A stretch of DNA of 64,000 nt, taken from NCBI GenBank assembly GCA_022009855.1, contig CP091727.1, positions 1,860,001 through 1,924,000 of the forward strand, written 5' to 3'. Each line of letters begins with the position of its first letter. Position 1 is the first letter of the stretch. The position numbers were made by a program, and so were the translations under genes. This DNA is from Lentisphaeria bacterium (GTDB lineage: Bacteria > Verrucomicrobiota > Lentisphaeria > Victivallales > Victivallaceae). The notes beneath the pieces were generated by a model. It was not told the origin of the DNA. It ran no database searches and worked only from the letters and a program-made list of their open reading frames with translations. This document shows, one piece after another, positions 18,954 to 28,992 of the stretch.

Positions 18954-20145
18954 ATGCGGATTGACGTTCTGGACTACTACACCAAAGAGGACTGGCTGGC
19001 CATCAAACAGGAGGCCAATCAGCATCCCACACCCTTTCTGGTGGTCAATCTTGATATCGTGCGCCGGAAATATGAGGAGTTGCTCCATCACTTCCCCTTC
19101 GCCAAAATCTACTACGCCGTCAAGGCGAACCCGGCGGTAGAGGTGCTGGAACTGCTCCGCGACCTCGGTTCCTGCTTCGACATCGCCTCCCGGTATGAGC
19201 TGGACCGGGTGCTGGCGCTGGGCATTACGCCCGACCGGATCAGCTTCGGCAACACCATCAAGAAGGCGGCGGACATCCGCTATTTTTACGAGAAGGGGGT
19301 CCGCCTCTTCGCCACGGACAGCGAGGGGGATCTGCGCAACATCGCCAAGGAGGCGCCCGGTGCGCGGGTTTTCTGCCGGATTCTCACCGAAGGCAGTGAA
19401 ACCGCGGACTGGCCGCTTTCGCGTAAATTCGGCTGCCACCCGGATATGGCGATCGACCTGGTGCTGCTGGCCCGGGAGCTCAACCTCGAACCCTGCGGAA
19501 TCAGCTTCCATGTCGGTTCGCAGCAGCGCGACATCGGCGCCTGGGATTCCGCTATCGCCAAGGTGCGGTACATCTTCGACTATCTGGCCGGCGAGGGGGT
19601 CAAGCTCAGCTTGATCAACATGGGCGGCGGTTTCCCGGCCAACTACATCTCCAAGACCAACGAGATGACGGTCTACTCCGAGGAGATCACCCGGTATCTG
19701 GAGGAGGACTTCGGCGACGACTTCCCGGAGATCATTCTGGAGCCTGGCCGTTCCCCTTGTCGGCGAATGCGGCGTGCTGGTCAGCGAAGTGGTTCTCATC
19801 AGTCAGAAGTCGAGCATGGGGGTCGACAAATGGCTCTACATCGACACCGGTAAGTTCAACGGGCTGATCGAGACCTGGGATGAGAGCATCAAGTATCCGC
19901 TCTACTGCGAGGCGCGCGGCGAACCCTCCGAGGACTTCATCATCGCCGGGCCGACCTGCGACAGCCAGGATATCATGTACGAATACTTCCGCAACCCGGT
20001 TCCGGCCTACATCAAGCCGGGGGATCGCATCTACTGGCTGAGCTGCGGTGCGTACACCTCCAGCTACTGTTCGGTGGAGTTCAACGGTTTCCCGCCGCTG
20101 CCGGTCTATTTCGTCAAGAAGCCGGTGCCGGCGGCGGAGGCGTGA
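18954..20145 (+). CDS. Fold-type III PLP decarboxylase (ornithine/lysine decarboxylase-like)
   Basis: About 397 residues. The PLP lysine is in IYYAVKANPAVEVLELL. Other family motifs are FDIASRYELDRVLALG, GCHPDMAIDLVLLARELNL, ISFHVGSQQRD, INMGGGFPANY, LEPGRS, the substrate-loop segment AGPTCDSQDIM (with the catalytic Cys-Asp), and SCGAYTSSYCSVEFNGF. It makes putrescine or cadaverine. A frame change at about 19745 follows LEPGRS. Eukaryotic-type ODC and its bacterial ODC/LDC relatives share these motifs; substrate preference cannot be read here. The start ATG 18954 follows AGGTCAAATTACA, a weak ribosome site. Confidence 0.88.
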
Positions 20146-20182
20146 GTCCGGTGCCGGAGGGCGCGGAGGAGTCGGGGAGGGG

Positions 20183-21227
20183 ATGACGGAGCTCGATTTT
20201 GCCGCGATCGTTCCCGGACTGCTGGACTGGTATGACCGGAACGCCAGGATTCTGCCGTGGCGGGAGGACTCCTCCCCCTACCGGGTGTGGATTTCGGAGA
20301 TCATGCTTCAGCAGACCCGGGTGGAGGCGGCGAAGCCCTACTTCGAACGGTTTCTCGCCGCGCTGCCCGATCTCGAGGCGCTCGCCGCCGCGCCGGAGGA
20401 ACAGCTGCTCAAGCTCTGGGAGGGGCTCGGCTACTACAGCCGGGTCCGCAATCTCGCCCGGTGCGCACGGATTCTTCTGGCGGAGTACGGCGGGCGCTTC
20501 CCCGCCTCGGCGGAGGAGCTTCGCGGCCTGCCCGGCATCGGGGAGTACACCGCCGGGGCGATCGCCTCGATCTCGTTCGGTTTGCCGGAGCCTGCGGTGG
20601 ACGGCAACGTGCTCCGCGTCGCCGCCCGGCTCACCGGATACACCGGAGAGGTTGCGCAGCCGCGTTTCCGGAAGGAGATCACCGAAAGGCTCCGCGCCGT
20701 CTATCCCGCCGGACGCTGCGGTGATTTCACCCAGAGCCTGATGGAGTTGGGGGCGGTGGTCTGTCTGCCGAACGGGGCGCCGAAGTGTTCTCTCTGCCCG
20801 TTGGCGGAGCTGTGCGAAGGGCGGCTGGCCGGGACGGCGGCGGAGATTCCCGTGCGGGCGCCGAAGAAGCCGCGCCGGGTTGAGCTGCGCAGTGTGTTTC
20901 TGCTGTGCTGCGGGGGAGCGTGTCGCACTCCGGAAACGTCCGCCGGAGGGGCTGCTCGCCGGATTGTGGGAGTTCCCTTCGCTGGCAGGTGCGTTCGAAC
21001 CTTCCCGCCAGGCGGAGCTGGGGATTCCGCCGGAGACGCCGGTGCGGCGGGTGCTTTCGGCCCGGCATGTATTCACCCATCTGGAGTGGGAGATGCAGGG
21101 GTATCTTGTCGAACTTCCGCAGCCGCCTGCCGGATATCAATGGGTGACGCGGGAGGAGCTGGAGGAACGCATCTCGCTCCCCTCCGCCTTCCGGGCGTTC
21201 CGCCGCTTTCTGCTCACGGGGAAATAA
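20183..21227 (+). CDS. mutY: Adenine DNA glycosylase MutY
   Basis: About 348 residues. It removes A opposite 8-oxoG. SEIMLQQTRVEAAKPYFERF carries the catalytic Glu; the helix-hairpin-helix is LPGIGEYTAGAIASISFG; the catalytic Asp is in EPAVDGNVLRVAARL; the 4Fe-4S loop is CLPNGAPKCSLCPLAELC (C-x8-C-x2-C-x5-C). A frame change in a G5 run near 20910 separates this part from the NUDIX-like C-terminal domain (RKRPPEGLLAGLWEFPSLAG, RHVFTHLEWEMQGYL). The ribosome site GGGGAGGGG touches the ATG. It follows the decarboxylase by 37 nt. Confidence 0.94.
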
Positions 21228-21278
21228 AATCCCTTCGTCCCTCGTTTCCGTCGAATTCTCGTCACTTCCACGGGAAGT

Positions 21279-21352
21279 GTTGTCAACAGGGCGCGCTTCG
21301 ACGAGAATGGGTCATCCAACTCGTCGGAGTCGGAGCGCGGCCTGTGGGTAAC
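21279..21352. repeat. Interspersed palindromic element, copy A
   Basis: Left arm GTTGTCAACAGGGCGCGCTT plus CGACGAG (21279-21305) and right arm CTCGTCG...GCGCGGCCTGTGGGTAAC (21320-21352) form a long imperfect hairpin with a 14-nt loop and a 6-nt bulge (GAGTCG). It lies between the convergent 3' ends of mutY and dus. Three more loci carry the same design (29.0, 32.1 and 52.2 kb). Confidence 0.75.
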
Positions 21353-21428
21353 TCCGCGTTTTCTTCCTGTTGCCCTGCTTTCCCCCTCTCTCTCCACGGC
21401 CTTCGGATTCCCCTCTTACCGGCCGCGG

Positions 21429-22333
21429 TCAGCGGAAGAGTTCGGGGCCGACCGTGGCGCCGGGAGGAAGCCGGCGGAGACGGTCGAACCAGGGGTTGTC
21501 GCGCCCCCCAGAGGAACTGACTCAGTTCGATGGCGCGGCAGCAGCGGAAGCCGTCGGAAAGAACTTCGGCGAAGAGGCACTGCCGCCCGGTTTCGACGTC
21601 GGGGAGTTCTGTCTCCCCCGCGATGCGGCGGAGCAGCCAGGGGTCGCGGAGCCAGCCGCGGGCGGCCATCACGCCGGAGGCGCCGGTGGCGGCGGTGAGT
21701 TCATGCGCCTCCGCCGCGCTCCGGATGTCGCCGTTGACGATGCAGGGGATGGTTTCGAGGGCAGCGACGGCGGCAACGAGCCGCGCTTCCCGGCCTTCAG
21801 TCGGGGCGTAGCCTTCGGAGACGGTGCGGAAGTGAAGAAAGACCCGGTCGAGCGTTCCGGTGCGCGCCAGAGCAGGCAGAAGATGGCGCGCCTCCTCCGG
21901 CGAATTCCAGCCGGTGCGGAGCTTGACGCTCAGCGGGAGGTCGGGGGAGGAAGGTTTTCACCCGTTCGACCATTCGGAGGAGGGCGTCGGGATGGCGGAG
22001 CGCACCGCCGCCGGCGCCGCCTCCGGTCACCTGACGGCTCGGACAGCCGAAATTGAGGTTGATTTCCGCCGCGCCGAGGTCGCGGAAGCGCGCCGCCGCT
22101 TCGCCGATCACGTCAGGATCGACTCCCATCAGCTGGACGGTGACCGGAACACCTCCGGCGGCGAAGGGTTCGAGAAATGTCTTCAGGTGTTGCCCGCGCG
22201 GGCAGGCGGTGGTCAGCCGCAGGAAGGGTGTCATCCAACGCTCGACCAGCCCGAGGCGGTTGACGGCGCGGACGAAGGGGGCGGACATCACCCCCTCCAT
22301 CGGGCCGGGCCAGATCTCCATCAACTTCAGCAC
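21429..22333 (-). CDS. tRNA-dihydrouridine synthase
   Basis: About 301 residues of a flavin TIM barrel: PGPMEGVMSAPFVRAVNRLG at the start, TVQLMGVDPDVIGEAAARF, LNFGCPSRQVTGGGAGGGAL with the catalytic cysteine, VKLRTGWNS after a frame change near 21955, IPCIVNGDIRSAAEA and GVMAARGWLRDPWLL. It reduces uridine in tRNA using FMN and NADPH. A further frame change lies near 21505. The GTG start overlaps the pyrD stop by 7 nt; ATG 22321 is an alternative. The Dus subclass is not clear. Confidence 0.9.
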
Positions 22334-23247
22334 TCGACCTTGCCGACCAGGTCGGAGACCTTCGCGATGCCGTGACGGTCGAGGTAGGCGTTGATGCCGT
22401 CGATCACCTTGAGCGGGGCGAAGGGGTCGACGAAGTTGGCGGTGCCGACTGCGACCGCGCTCGCCCCGGCGAGGAGGAACTCCACCGCGTCTTCGCCGGT
22501 CATGATGCCGCCCATGCCGATCACCGGAATCTTCACCGCGCGGGCCGCTTCGTAGACCATGCGCACCGCGATCGGTTTGAGCGCGGGGCCGGAGAAGCCG
22601 CCGGTGCGGTTGGCGATCTTCGGCTTGCGCGTCTCGATGTCGATCGCCATGGCGGTGATCGTGTTGATGAGGGAGACCGCGTCGCTGCCGGCGGCCTCGA
22701 CCGCGCGGGCGAACTCACCGATGTTGGAGACGTTCGGACTGAGTTTGGTGATCAGTGGCAGGGTGGTTGCCGCCCGGACCGTTTTGACCACCTCCGCGGC
22801 CAGCGCCGGATCGGTGCCGAAGGCGACGCCGCCGGCCTTGACGTTGGGGCAGGAGATGTTGATTTCCAGCGCGGTGATGCCCTCCTTCTCCGCTTCGAGG
22901 CGGGCGGCGACTTCGCCGTATTCGGCGATCGATGTGCCCCAGATGTTGACGATCACCGTCGCGCCGACCCGGCGGAGGAAGGGCATGTAATGTTCCTTGT
23001 GGAGGAACGCTTCGACCCCCGGCCCCTGCAGACCGATGGCATTGAGCATACCGCCGGTGACTTCGGCGACGCGCGGGGTCGGGTTGCCGTGTGACGGGGT
23101 CATGCGGATTCCTTTGACCACCACCGCTCCGAGGCGGGAGATGTCGTAGTAGTTGTGATATTCGAAGCCATAGCCGAAGGTGCCGGAGGCGGTCATCACC
23201 GGGTTTTTCAGCGTGAATTTTCCGAGATTGCAGGCAAGATCGGCCAT
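22327..23247 (-). CDS. pyrD: Dihydroorotate dehydrogenase B, catalytic subunit
   Basis: 306 residues, intact. FMN TIM barrel: NPVMTASGTFGYGFEYHNYY, VVVKGIRMTPSHGNP, NAIGLQGPGVEAFL, the catalytic cysteine in LEINISCPNVKAGG, LITKLSPNVSNIGEFA, SLINTITAMAID, IGMGGIMTGEDAVEFLLAG and AVAVGTANFVDP. Cys instead of Ser marks class 1B, the NAD-dependent type that needs PyrK. ATG 23247 lies 2 nt after the pyrK stop, consistent with translational coupling. Pyrimidine synthesis, cytoplasm. Confidence 0.97.
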   Translation of the reverse strand: MADLACNLGKFTLKNPVMTASGTFGYGFEYHNYYDISRLGAVVVKGIRMTPSHGNPTPRVAEVTGGMLNAIGLQGPGVEAFLHKEHYMPFLRRVGATVIVNIWGTSIAEYGEVAARLEAEKEGITALEINISCPNVKAGGVAFGTDPALAAEVVKTVRAATTLPLITKLSPNVSNIGEFARAVEAAGSDAVSLINTITAMAIDIETRKPKIANRTGGFSGPALKPIAVRMVYEAARAVKIPVIGMGGIMTGEDAVEFLLAGASAVAVGTANFVDPFAPLKVIDGINAYLDRHGIAKVSDLVGKVEC

Positions 23248-23249
23248 TT

Positions 23250-24031
23250 TTACTGCTCCACGTAGACGTCTTTGAGTTTGAACACCGGTCCGTCGGTGCA
23301 GGCGCGGGCATACTGCCACCCCTCCGGGGTGTCTGCCTTGACCTTGACCACGCAGGCGAAGCAGGCGCCGACGCCGCAGCACATCAGGTGGTCGATCGAG
23401 AGTTCGCCGTCCTGCCGTCGCGCGCGCAGGATCTTCGCCAGTGCCATCAGCATGGGATGCGGTCCGCAGCCGTAGAAGAAGAAGCGCCGTTTCGGCTGTT
23501 CGTCGAGCAGCTGTTCGACCAGTTTCGTGACGAACCCCTTCTCCCCCTCGGAGCCGTCGTTGGTGGCGACCCGCACCTCGTATCCGGCGGCGCGGTAGAC
23601 GTCGGTGAGAAGGACGTCCGCCCGGCTTCTTGCGCCGAGCAGGAAAAGGCCGCGCTGTTTCATCTGGCGGGTCAGAAGGTAGGTGGCCGCCGCGCCGTAT
23701 CCGCCCGCGACCAGAACCGGCGTCACCGGTTCCGGCACGTCGGAAAATCCGGTGCCGAGCGGACCCATCAGGTCGGAGAGAGCGCCGGGGGGAGCTGGGA
23801 GAGCTCCCGCGTTCCCGCGCCGACAACCTTGTAGACGACGCTGAGCGCGCCGTCCGGTTCGGTGTTGTGGATGCTGAAGGGGCGGCGCAGAATGTGGTCG
23901 CCGCGCCGGTCAATCCGGACGTGGACGAACTGCCCCGCCCGCGCCTTCCGGCAGATTTCCGGAGCGTGAAAGCGGACGAGGAAGTAGTCGTTCTGCAGCC
24001 GTTCATTGCTGATGATCTGGCCGTTCTGCAT
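23250..24031 (-). CDS. pyrK: Dihydroorotate dehydrogenase electron transfer subunit PyrK
   Basis: About 260 residues. The FAD domain has QFVHVRIDRRGDHILRRPFS and SIHNTEPDG. The NAD domain has PLGTGFSDV, VLVAGGYGAAATYLL and FFFYGCGPHPML. The C-terminal 2Fe-2S site is MCCGVGACFACVVKV ... ACTDGPVF. It passes electrons from PyrD to NAD+. One frame change near 23790. It is followed directly by pyrD. Confidence 0.95.
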
Positions 24032-24035
24032 GATT

Positions 24036-24645
24036 TCAATCCTGAAGATAGGGGTTGGCGGCCCGTTCGCGGCCGATGGTGGTGGCCGGACCGTGACCGG
24101 GATATACATTCAAGTCGTCCGGCAGCGTCAGCAGACGGCTGTGGATCGACTCCATGAGCGAATGATAGTCGCCGCCGGGCAGGTCGGTGCGTCCGACCGA
24201 ACCGGCGAAGAGCGTGTCGCCGATGAAGAGGGCGTTCCCCGTCGGGAAGAGCAGGCCGCTGCCGCCGGGGGTGTGCCCCGGCAGCGGGATCACCGTGAAA
24301 TCGTCGTTCGGCGCGAACTCCTTCGCCGGCGGGAGGTTTTTCGCGGCGGGGAGCCACGGCAGGAGGGCGTTCTCCGGACTGGCGTAGAGGGGGTGATCCG
24401 CAGCCGCAAGCCGGACGCAGTCGATCCCCAGTGCCTTGGCGACCTCTCCGGCAGCGGAGATGTGGTCCACATGGGCGTGGGTAAGCAGGATTTCCACCCG
24501 GTCGAAGTCGAAGGAGCGGGCGACGGCGACAATCTCGGCCGCGTCACCGCCCGGATCGATCACGTAGAGCAGCCGCTTTTCCGGCAGATGGACGAAATAG
24601 CAGTTGGTGTCGATGAGGCCGACCGGAAGCGTTTTTGATGTTCAT
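24036..24645 (-). CDS. Metallo-beta-lactamase-fold hydrolase (glyoxalase II-like)
   Basis: About 203 residues. The metal site THAHVDHISAAGEV is the HxHxDH motif; further ligands are in PLPGHTPGGSGLLF, IGDTLFAGSVGRTDL and YPGHGPATTIG. The N-terminus reads VGLIDTNCYFVHLPEK once a single base in the AAAAA run at 24634-24638 is corrected. This is the YcbL/hydroxyacylglutathione hydrolase branch, which cleaves a thioester or lactone; the substrate is unknown. The ATG overlaps the stop of the giant upstream gene (ATGA), and pyrK begins 5 nt downstream. Confidence 0.85.
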
Positions 24646-27600
24646 TGCTGTTTCTCCGTGGCGGCGGCGCGGTTCACCAGAATGACCCGTTCCGCCGAAA
24701 GTTTGCCCAGTTCGCGCTGGAGTCGGACCAGCTTGCCGTAGTCGTCCGGCATGGTCAGCTCCACCGGGAGGGTGAGACCGCAGTCGATCCGCAGGTGCCG
24801 CGGGCGGGTTCGAAGTATTCGTAAAGGCGGCCGAGCCGAAGCGGCCCAGCTCGAACCGTTTCGGCCGGTCGGGCACCACTTCGTATCCGGGCGGCAGTTC
24901 GATCTGGTACTCGATCGAGAGCCGGGAGGGGCTGTTCCTCCACGCCGGGGTGCGCCGTTCAGATTCCGCGGTGCTGACCATCGCGGCGAACCGGCTGTAT
25001 CCGGGCAGCCGGAACTGCAGATAGGGCCCGGAGATCGAGGCGAAGTCCGGCACCTCCACCCGGCAGGAGAAGAGCCCCGGATAGTTGTCGAAGTCGATCT
25101 TCGGCTTGCCGACGATCTTCGCCGACTGCGAGAAGCCGGCGGCGAAGTTCTGGAGATACTGCGCCATCGCCTCCGGGGTCATCTCCCGGAACATGCGGTG
25201 CTCGTTCTCGAAATTGACGCCGAACGTGCGGCGCGTCGCGAGGATCTCCGCCGCGCCGTCGGGACGGATGCGGATGTTGTACTCCAGCTTCTCCGAGGTG
25301 GCGGTTTTGCGGCGGGGCCGGATGGGAATCAATCGCCCGGTGGAGAGTTCCAGCCCGATTTTTTCCTCTTCCGCCGTCGTGCCGATCCGGGCGTACTGGC
25401 TGGTGTCGTTGAGGTAACTCTCCAGCGCGGGCAGGTAGACCAGCAGCGTGCCGAAGCAGTCGGAGGGGTAGCGTTCGAGCATCCGGACTGTCTGCGGCGC
25501 ATAACCGATTCCGGAAGCGGCGACGAAACGGGATTCGATCCCAGCCTCTTTGAGCAGTGCGGCCAGCAGAATGGCGCGGTCGGCGGAGTTGCCGTATCCG
25601 GCCGCCAGCGTCACGTCGGGGTTGGAGAAGCTGCTCCAGGGCAGTTCATTCAGCCCCGGACCGGCCGGCCGGATGTGCCGCGCAACATAGTCGCGGATGC
25701 GCAGAACCGTCCCTTCGAAGTCGCGAAGCACCGACTGGTTGTCGCCGGCTGGTTTCAGCGTGGCGGCGAGAGCGGCGGTCTTCGGGCGGGGCTGCGCCAG
25801 AACCTTGTCGAGCGCGGCGCCGAGCGATTCGGCCAGCGTCCGGCAGGAACCGGCGGAGACCATCACCGTCGGGGGCGAAGAGCCAGGCGGGTGCCATGGC
25901 CGGTTCCCCGCGGAAGCTCCGGCACGCTCGCGGTGCTCCAGGTGCGGATGCGTTCCGCTCCCTTCACGACGGAATCCGACCGGACCGCGGCGGGAGAGGG
26001 TGAGATTTTGAGATCGAGCTTCTCCGGTGCGGAGAGCGAGAGGCGGAGCCGTTCCGCCGGGACCGAGGCGGCGAAGGTGGAGTATAAACTGAAGAAGGTT
26101 CCGCTTTTGACCTCGGTGGTGACGACGCTCTCGACCACCGAACCGGGGGCGACGCCCGGCAGACTGGCGACCAGAACCTTCCCCGCCGGATAGCGGGGGG
26201 CGGCGGCCGCGCCGGGGGCGTCCATCAAATTGAGCTCCTCCTTGCCGAGCTTTCGCGTTTTACCGTCCGGCGAAGTGACCGTCGCCTCGATCGAGACCGT
26301 CTCGCGGAGCGGCTGGAAGGGGATCGAAAGCTCCGAATTCGCCTTCACTCCGGCGTAGTTGAGGATCCGGCGCTTTTCGCGCCGCACGGTGCGGTAGTTC
26401 TGCGCGTCGCGGAGCGTGACCGAGATTTCACGGTCGAGCAGCAACGAGTCCGCGCCGGGGAAGGCCTGAGCGGCCAGCGCGGGCGGGAACCGCCGCGTAG
26501 TCGAGCCGGGCGACCGGGAGTTTCCGTTCTGCGCTCTCGATTTTGCGCAGCGCCTCCTTGAGTTTGAGGTATCCGGCCGGATCGATCTCCACCGTGTCGA
26601 TGGTGAAGCGGCTGCGTCCGGAGATCATCGCCGGACCGGCGGAGAGTTTGCGCTGCCAGTTCAGGATGCCGGGAGCGGCGACCGTTTCGCTCTCCGGCAC
26701 GGAGAGCAGGCGGCAGGAGGCGGGAATCGCCAGCTTGAACTCCTCGTCGATGCCGCAGGTGGAGTAGGCTTTGAGCTTGAATTTGCGCTTCTCCAGCCCG
26801 ACCGGGCCGAGGACGAAGCCCGCCGCGCCGAATTCGGAGCCGAAGAGCGGCAGCTGGAGCAGGAATTCGACTGGATTTTCCGGCAGGAATTCCCGTCCTT
26901 CGAAGGTGATCTCCGCCTGAAGCGGTGTTTTCATGTCGCGGACGTTTTCGGGGATGATCTTCAGTGTTTTGAGTTCGGCGCCGGGAATCGCCCGCTTCAC
27001 CTGCGCCGCGAAGAACTGCCGCCGGTAGTCGGGCTGCCAGCGGGAGAAGGCGTCACGGTAGATCTGGTCGTTGATCCCTTCGAAACGGAGGACGCTCCCG
27101 CCGGAGAGTTTCCCCGCGGGGGTGATCACCGCCGTGGTGGAGACGCGCAGCAGATTGGCTTCCGCCGGAACCGTGGCGGAGCGCAGCAGCGTCTCCCCTC
27201 CGGCTTGGCAACCAGATAGCTCATGTTGGACATCGCCGCCGGAAGAAGTTCGGTGGTGGTCTCGTAGGTCGGATCCATCAGCTGGTATTTCCCGGGGCGA
27301 GTTCGACGGCGGTGATGGCGTGGTTGAAGTAGTTGTTGGGCACTTCATCGTCCTTGGGATCTCCGGCGAAGAAGAGCACCGGGAACGCCTTGAATCCGGC
27401 CAGTTCGAGCATCGAGACCAGCAGCGCCGCCTTGTCGCGGCAGACGCCGTAGCGGCGGTCGAAGGTCATCGAAACGTCGTGCGGCTCGTAGCCGGGGGCT
27501 TCCGATTCGGCGGTGATGCCCATGTAGCGGACCTGCTGGGAGACGAACTGGAAGAGCGCCATGATCTTCTCCTCCGGCGTGCGGCAGTTCCGGATCAGTT

Positions 27601-28453
27601 CGGCGGTTTTCGCCCGGATTGCGGGAGTGACCGCGTCGAGCCGCGGACGGCTCACCTGATAGTACCAGCGTGAAATCTCCTTCCAGTCCTTTGCGGTGCT
27701 GGTGAGCAGCCGCTGGACGGTGGTGTACATCGGCGGCATGCCCGGTTCGGGAATCACCTGCGGCACGTTCCGGGCGATCCAGGTGTAGAGGATGCGGCCG
27801 TTTTCGCGTTTCTCCTGAAAGCTCACCGTGCCGGGCACTTCGTCCTTGATCGCCTTCGCGGCCAGCGGACGGCTTTCTGGCGCATTGATCCGCACCTCGT
27901 AGTAGAGGAAGGGGACATTCGCCTGCAGCACGTTGTAGCCGGACCACTGCCCCGGAATCCGCGCCTTGAGGGTGGTTTCCCGGCTCTTGACGTGGAGCAC
28001 ATCGCCGATTTCGAGGCCGGGCACCGCGATGGTGAACACCTTGTTGGCCGGATCGTAGATGTTGCTCCCCATCTGGGAGGCGTCGATGGTTTCGCGGCCG
28101 GAGGCGGGGTCGATCTTGACGGTTTTCCCGTCCGGGCGGATGATCTCCACGGTGAGCACTTCGAGTTTCTCGTAGGTGGAGTTGTAGCGGAATGAGAGTT
28201 CGCGCAGCTGTTTCCGACCGGATTCATTGAGCACCTTCTGGTAGAAGTCGTCGGTGCTGGTGCCGAGACCGTCGGGCTGATAGGTGATCTCTTCGAGGTC
28301 GTAGACGAGGACGCTGTCGGCGTCGGGGAACCGTTCCGCGGTAGCGTTTTTCGCGCTCGCGACGATCTCCTTCACCGTCATCGCCGGAACCGGAATTCCG
28401 GCAAAAAGGGTGAGGATCAGCATCCACACGGCAAGTCGCAGGATATGTTTCAT
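24642..28453 (-). CDS. Giant secreted protein with two DUF3857-transglutaminase units
   Basis: About 1270 residues with a signal peptide (MKHILRLAVWMLILTLFAGI). Unit 1 (residues 25-650): a DUF3857 beta-sandwich (SVLVYDLEEITYQPDGLG, LEVLTVEIIRPDGKTVKI), then a transglutaminase-like domain with Cys in RRYGVCRDKAALLVSML, His in NNYFNHAITAVEL and Asp in LMDPTYETT, then a C-terminal beta domain. Unit 2 (about 670-1270) repeats the layout (YRTVRREKRRILNY, VSIEATVTSPDGKTRKL; AAGYGNSADRAILLAALL), but Ser replaces the Cys, so it is probably inactive. Frame changes near 27295, 26450, 25870 and 24800. GAGGAGG precedes ATG 28453. First gene of the operon ending with dus. It is periplasmic or surface-bound; its substrate is unknown. 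Confidence 0.82.
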
Positions 28454-28549
28454 CGGAATCCTCCTCTCTCTGGTATCCGTTTTTGCATCTGCAGTACACA
28501 TAAAATAACCGCTTTTCGGCGAAAATGAAATGATTTTTTCGACATTTAT

Positions 28550-28578
28550 TTGAAATTTCGCATTCCGGTGGCTATATT
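28550..28578 (+). promoter_or_regulatory. Sigma-70 promoter of the 35-residue protein
   Basis: TTGAAA (28550-28555), 17-nt spacer, TATATT (28573-28578), 47 nt before the ATG, in the divergent gap with the giant DUF3857 gene. Confidence 0.6.
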
Positions 28579-28625
28579 TATCAAAATGCACTTGTAAAAA
28601 AACCTTTTGTATCAAAGGAGCTGAA

Positions 28626-28733
28626 ATGGGACAGCAGAGCAACAAGATCGAAAAGCGCCGTCGTCGCAAGGCCTACCTGGAGCGCTGCCGGGAGAAGATC
28701 CGGGCCGCCATCGCCCAGGCGAAGAAGAAGTAA
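28626..28733 (+). CDS. 35-residue very basic protein
   Basis: Reads MGQQSNKIEKRRRRKAYLER then a lysine- and arginine-rich helix to a double-lysine end. AAAGGAG lies 5 nt before the ATG, a strong promoter stands upstream and a clean terminator follows, so it is a stand-alone transcription unit. I think short proteins with an MGQQSNK start occur in Verrucomicrobia/Lentisphaerae, but cannot verify this. The charge suggests binding to RNA, for example the ribosome. The reading frame is too short for most gene finders. Confidence 0.7.
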   Translation: MGQQSNKIEKRRRRKAYLERCREKIRAAIAQAKKK

Positions 28734-28756
28734 GTTTTCTGCTTCGTGAAAAGGTT

Positions 28757-28790
28757 CCTCCGGATGAGTTTGCATCCGGGGGAATTTTTT
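28757..28790 (+). terminator. Intrinsic terminator of the 35-residue protein gene
   Basis: CCTCCGGATG (28757-28766) pairs with CATCCGGGGG (28773-28782), followed by AATTTTTT (28783-28790), 23 nt after the stop codon. Confidence 0.85.
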
Positions 28791-28816
28791 GTGTGGAGCA
28801 GACGGAACGGCGGGCG

Positions 28817-28935
28817 GGGAGATACATCAGAACCCGACGTCGGTCAAGCGGCAATCCGGCATAACCGCTCCCCTGCGGGTCGCTTTTATTCCGTTTGCCC
28901 GCTTGACAGCCGCCGGAACCTGATGTGGGGAGGCT
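28817..28935. repeat. Large imperfect inverted repeat in noncoding region
   Basis: The left arm (around TCAGAACCCG...GGTCAAGCGGCAA, 28827-28859) and right arm (around TTTGCCCGCTTGACAGCCG, 28894-28925) pair over about 33 bp with mismatches. The match weakly continues outward (TGATGT blocks). The centre carries CATAACCGC and GGGTCGC. It is unrelated in sequence to the four-locus palindrome next to it. Confidence 0.5.
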
Positions 28936-28941
28936 GTGGCC

Positions 28942-28977
28942 GGTTCGGGAGAAAAAAGGACTTTTTCTTCCCGAACC
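28942..28977. repeat. Perfect long hairpin
   Basis: GGTTCGGGAGAAAAA pairs with TTTTTCTTCCCGAACC around a 5-nt loop (AGGAC) with a single-base bulge. Because the stem itself contains A and T runs, it could terminate transcription in either direction. Confidence 0.55.
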
Positions 28978-28992
28978 ATGATACGGAGCAGG

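Noticed and set aside
22327..24357. 676-codon open frame on the minus strand as one fusion protein
   Set aside because: Only its last 306 codons are pyrD. The upstream part reads the MBL and pyrK genes in the wrong frame; pyrK and pyrD have their own starts.
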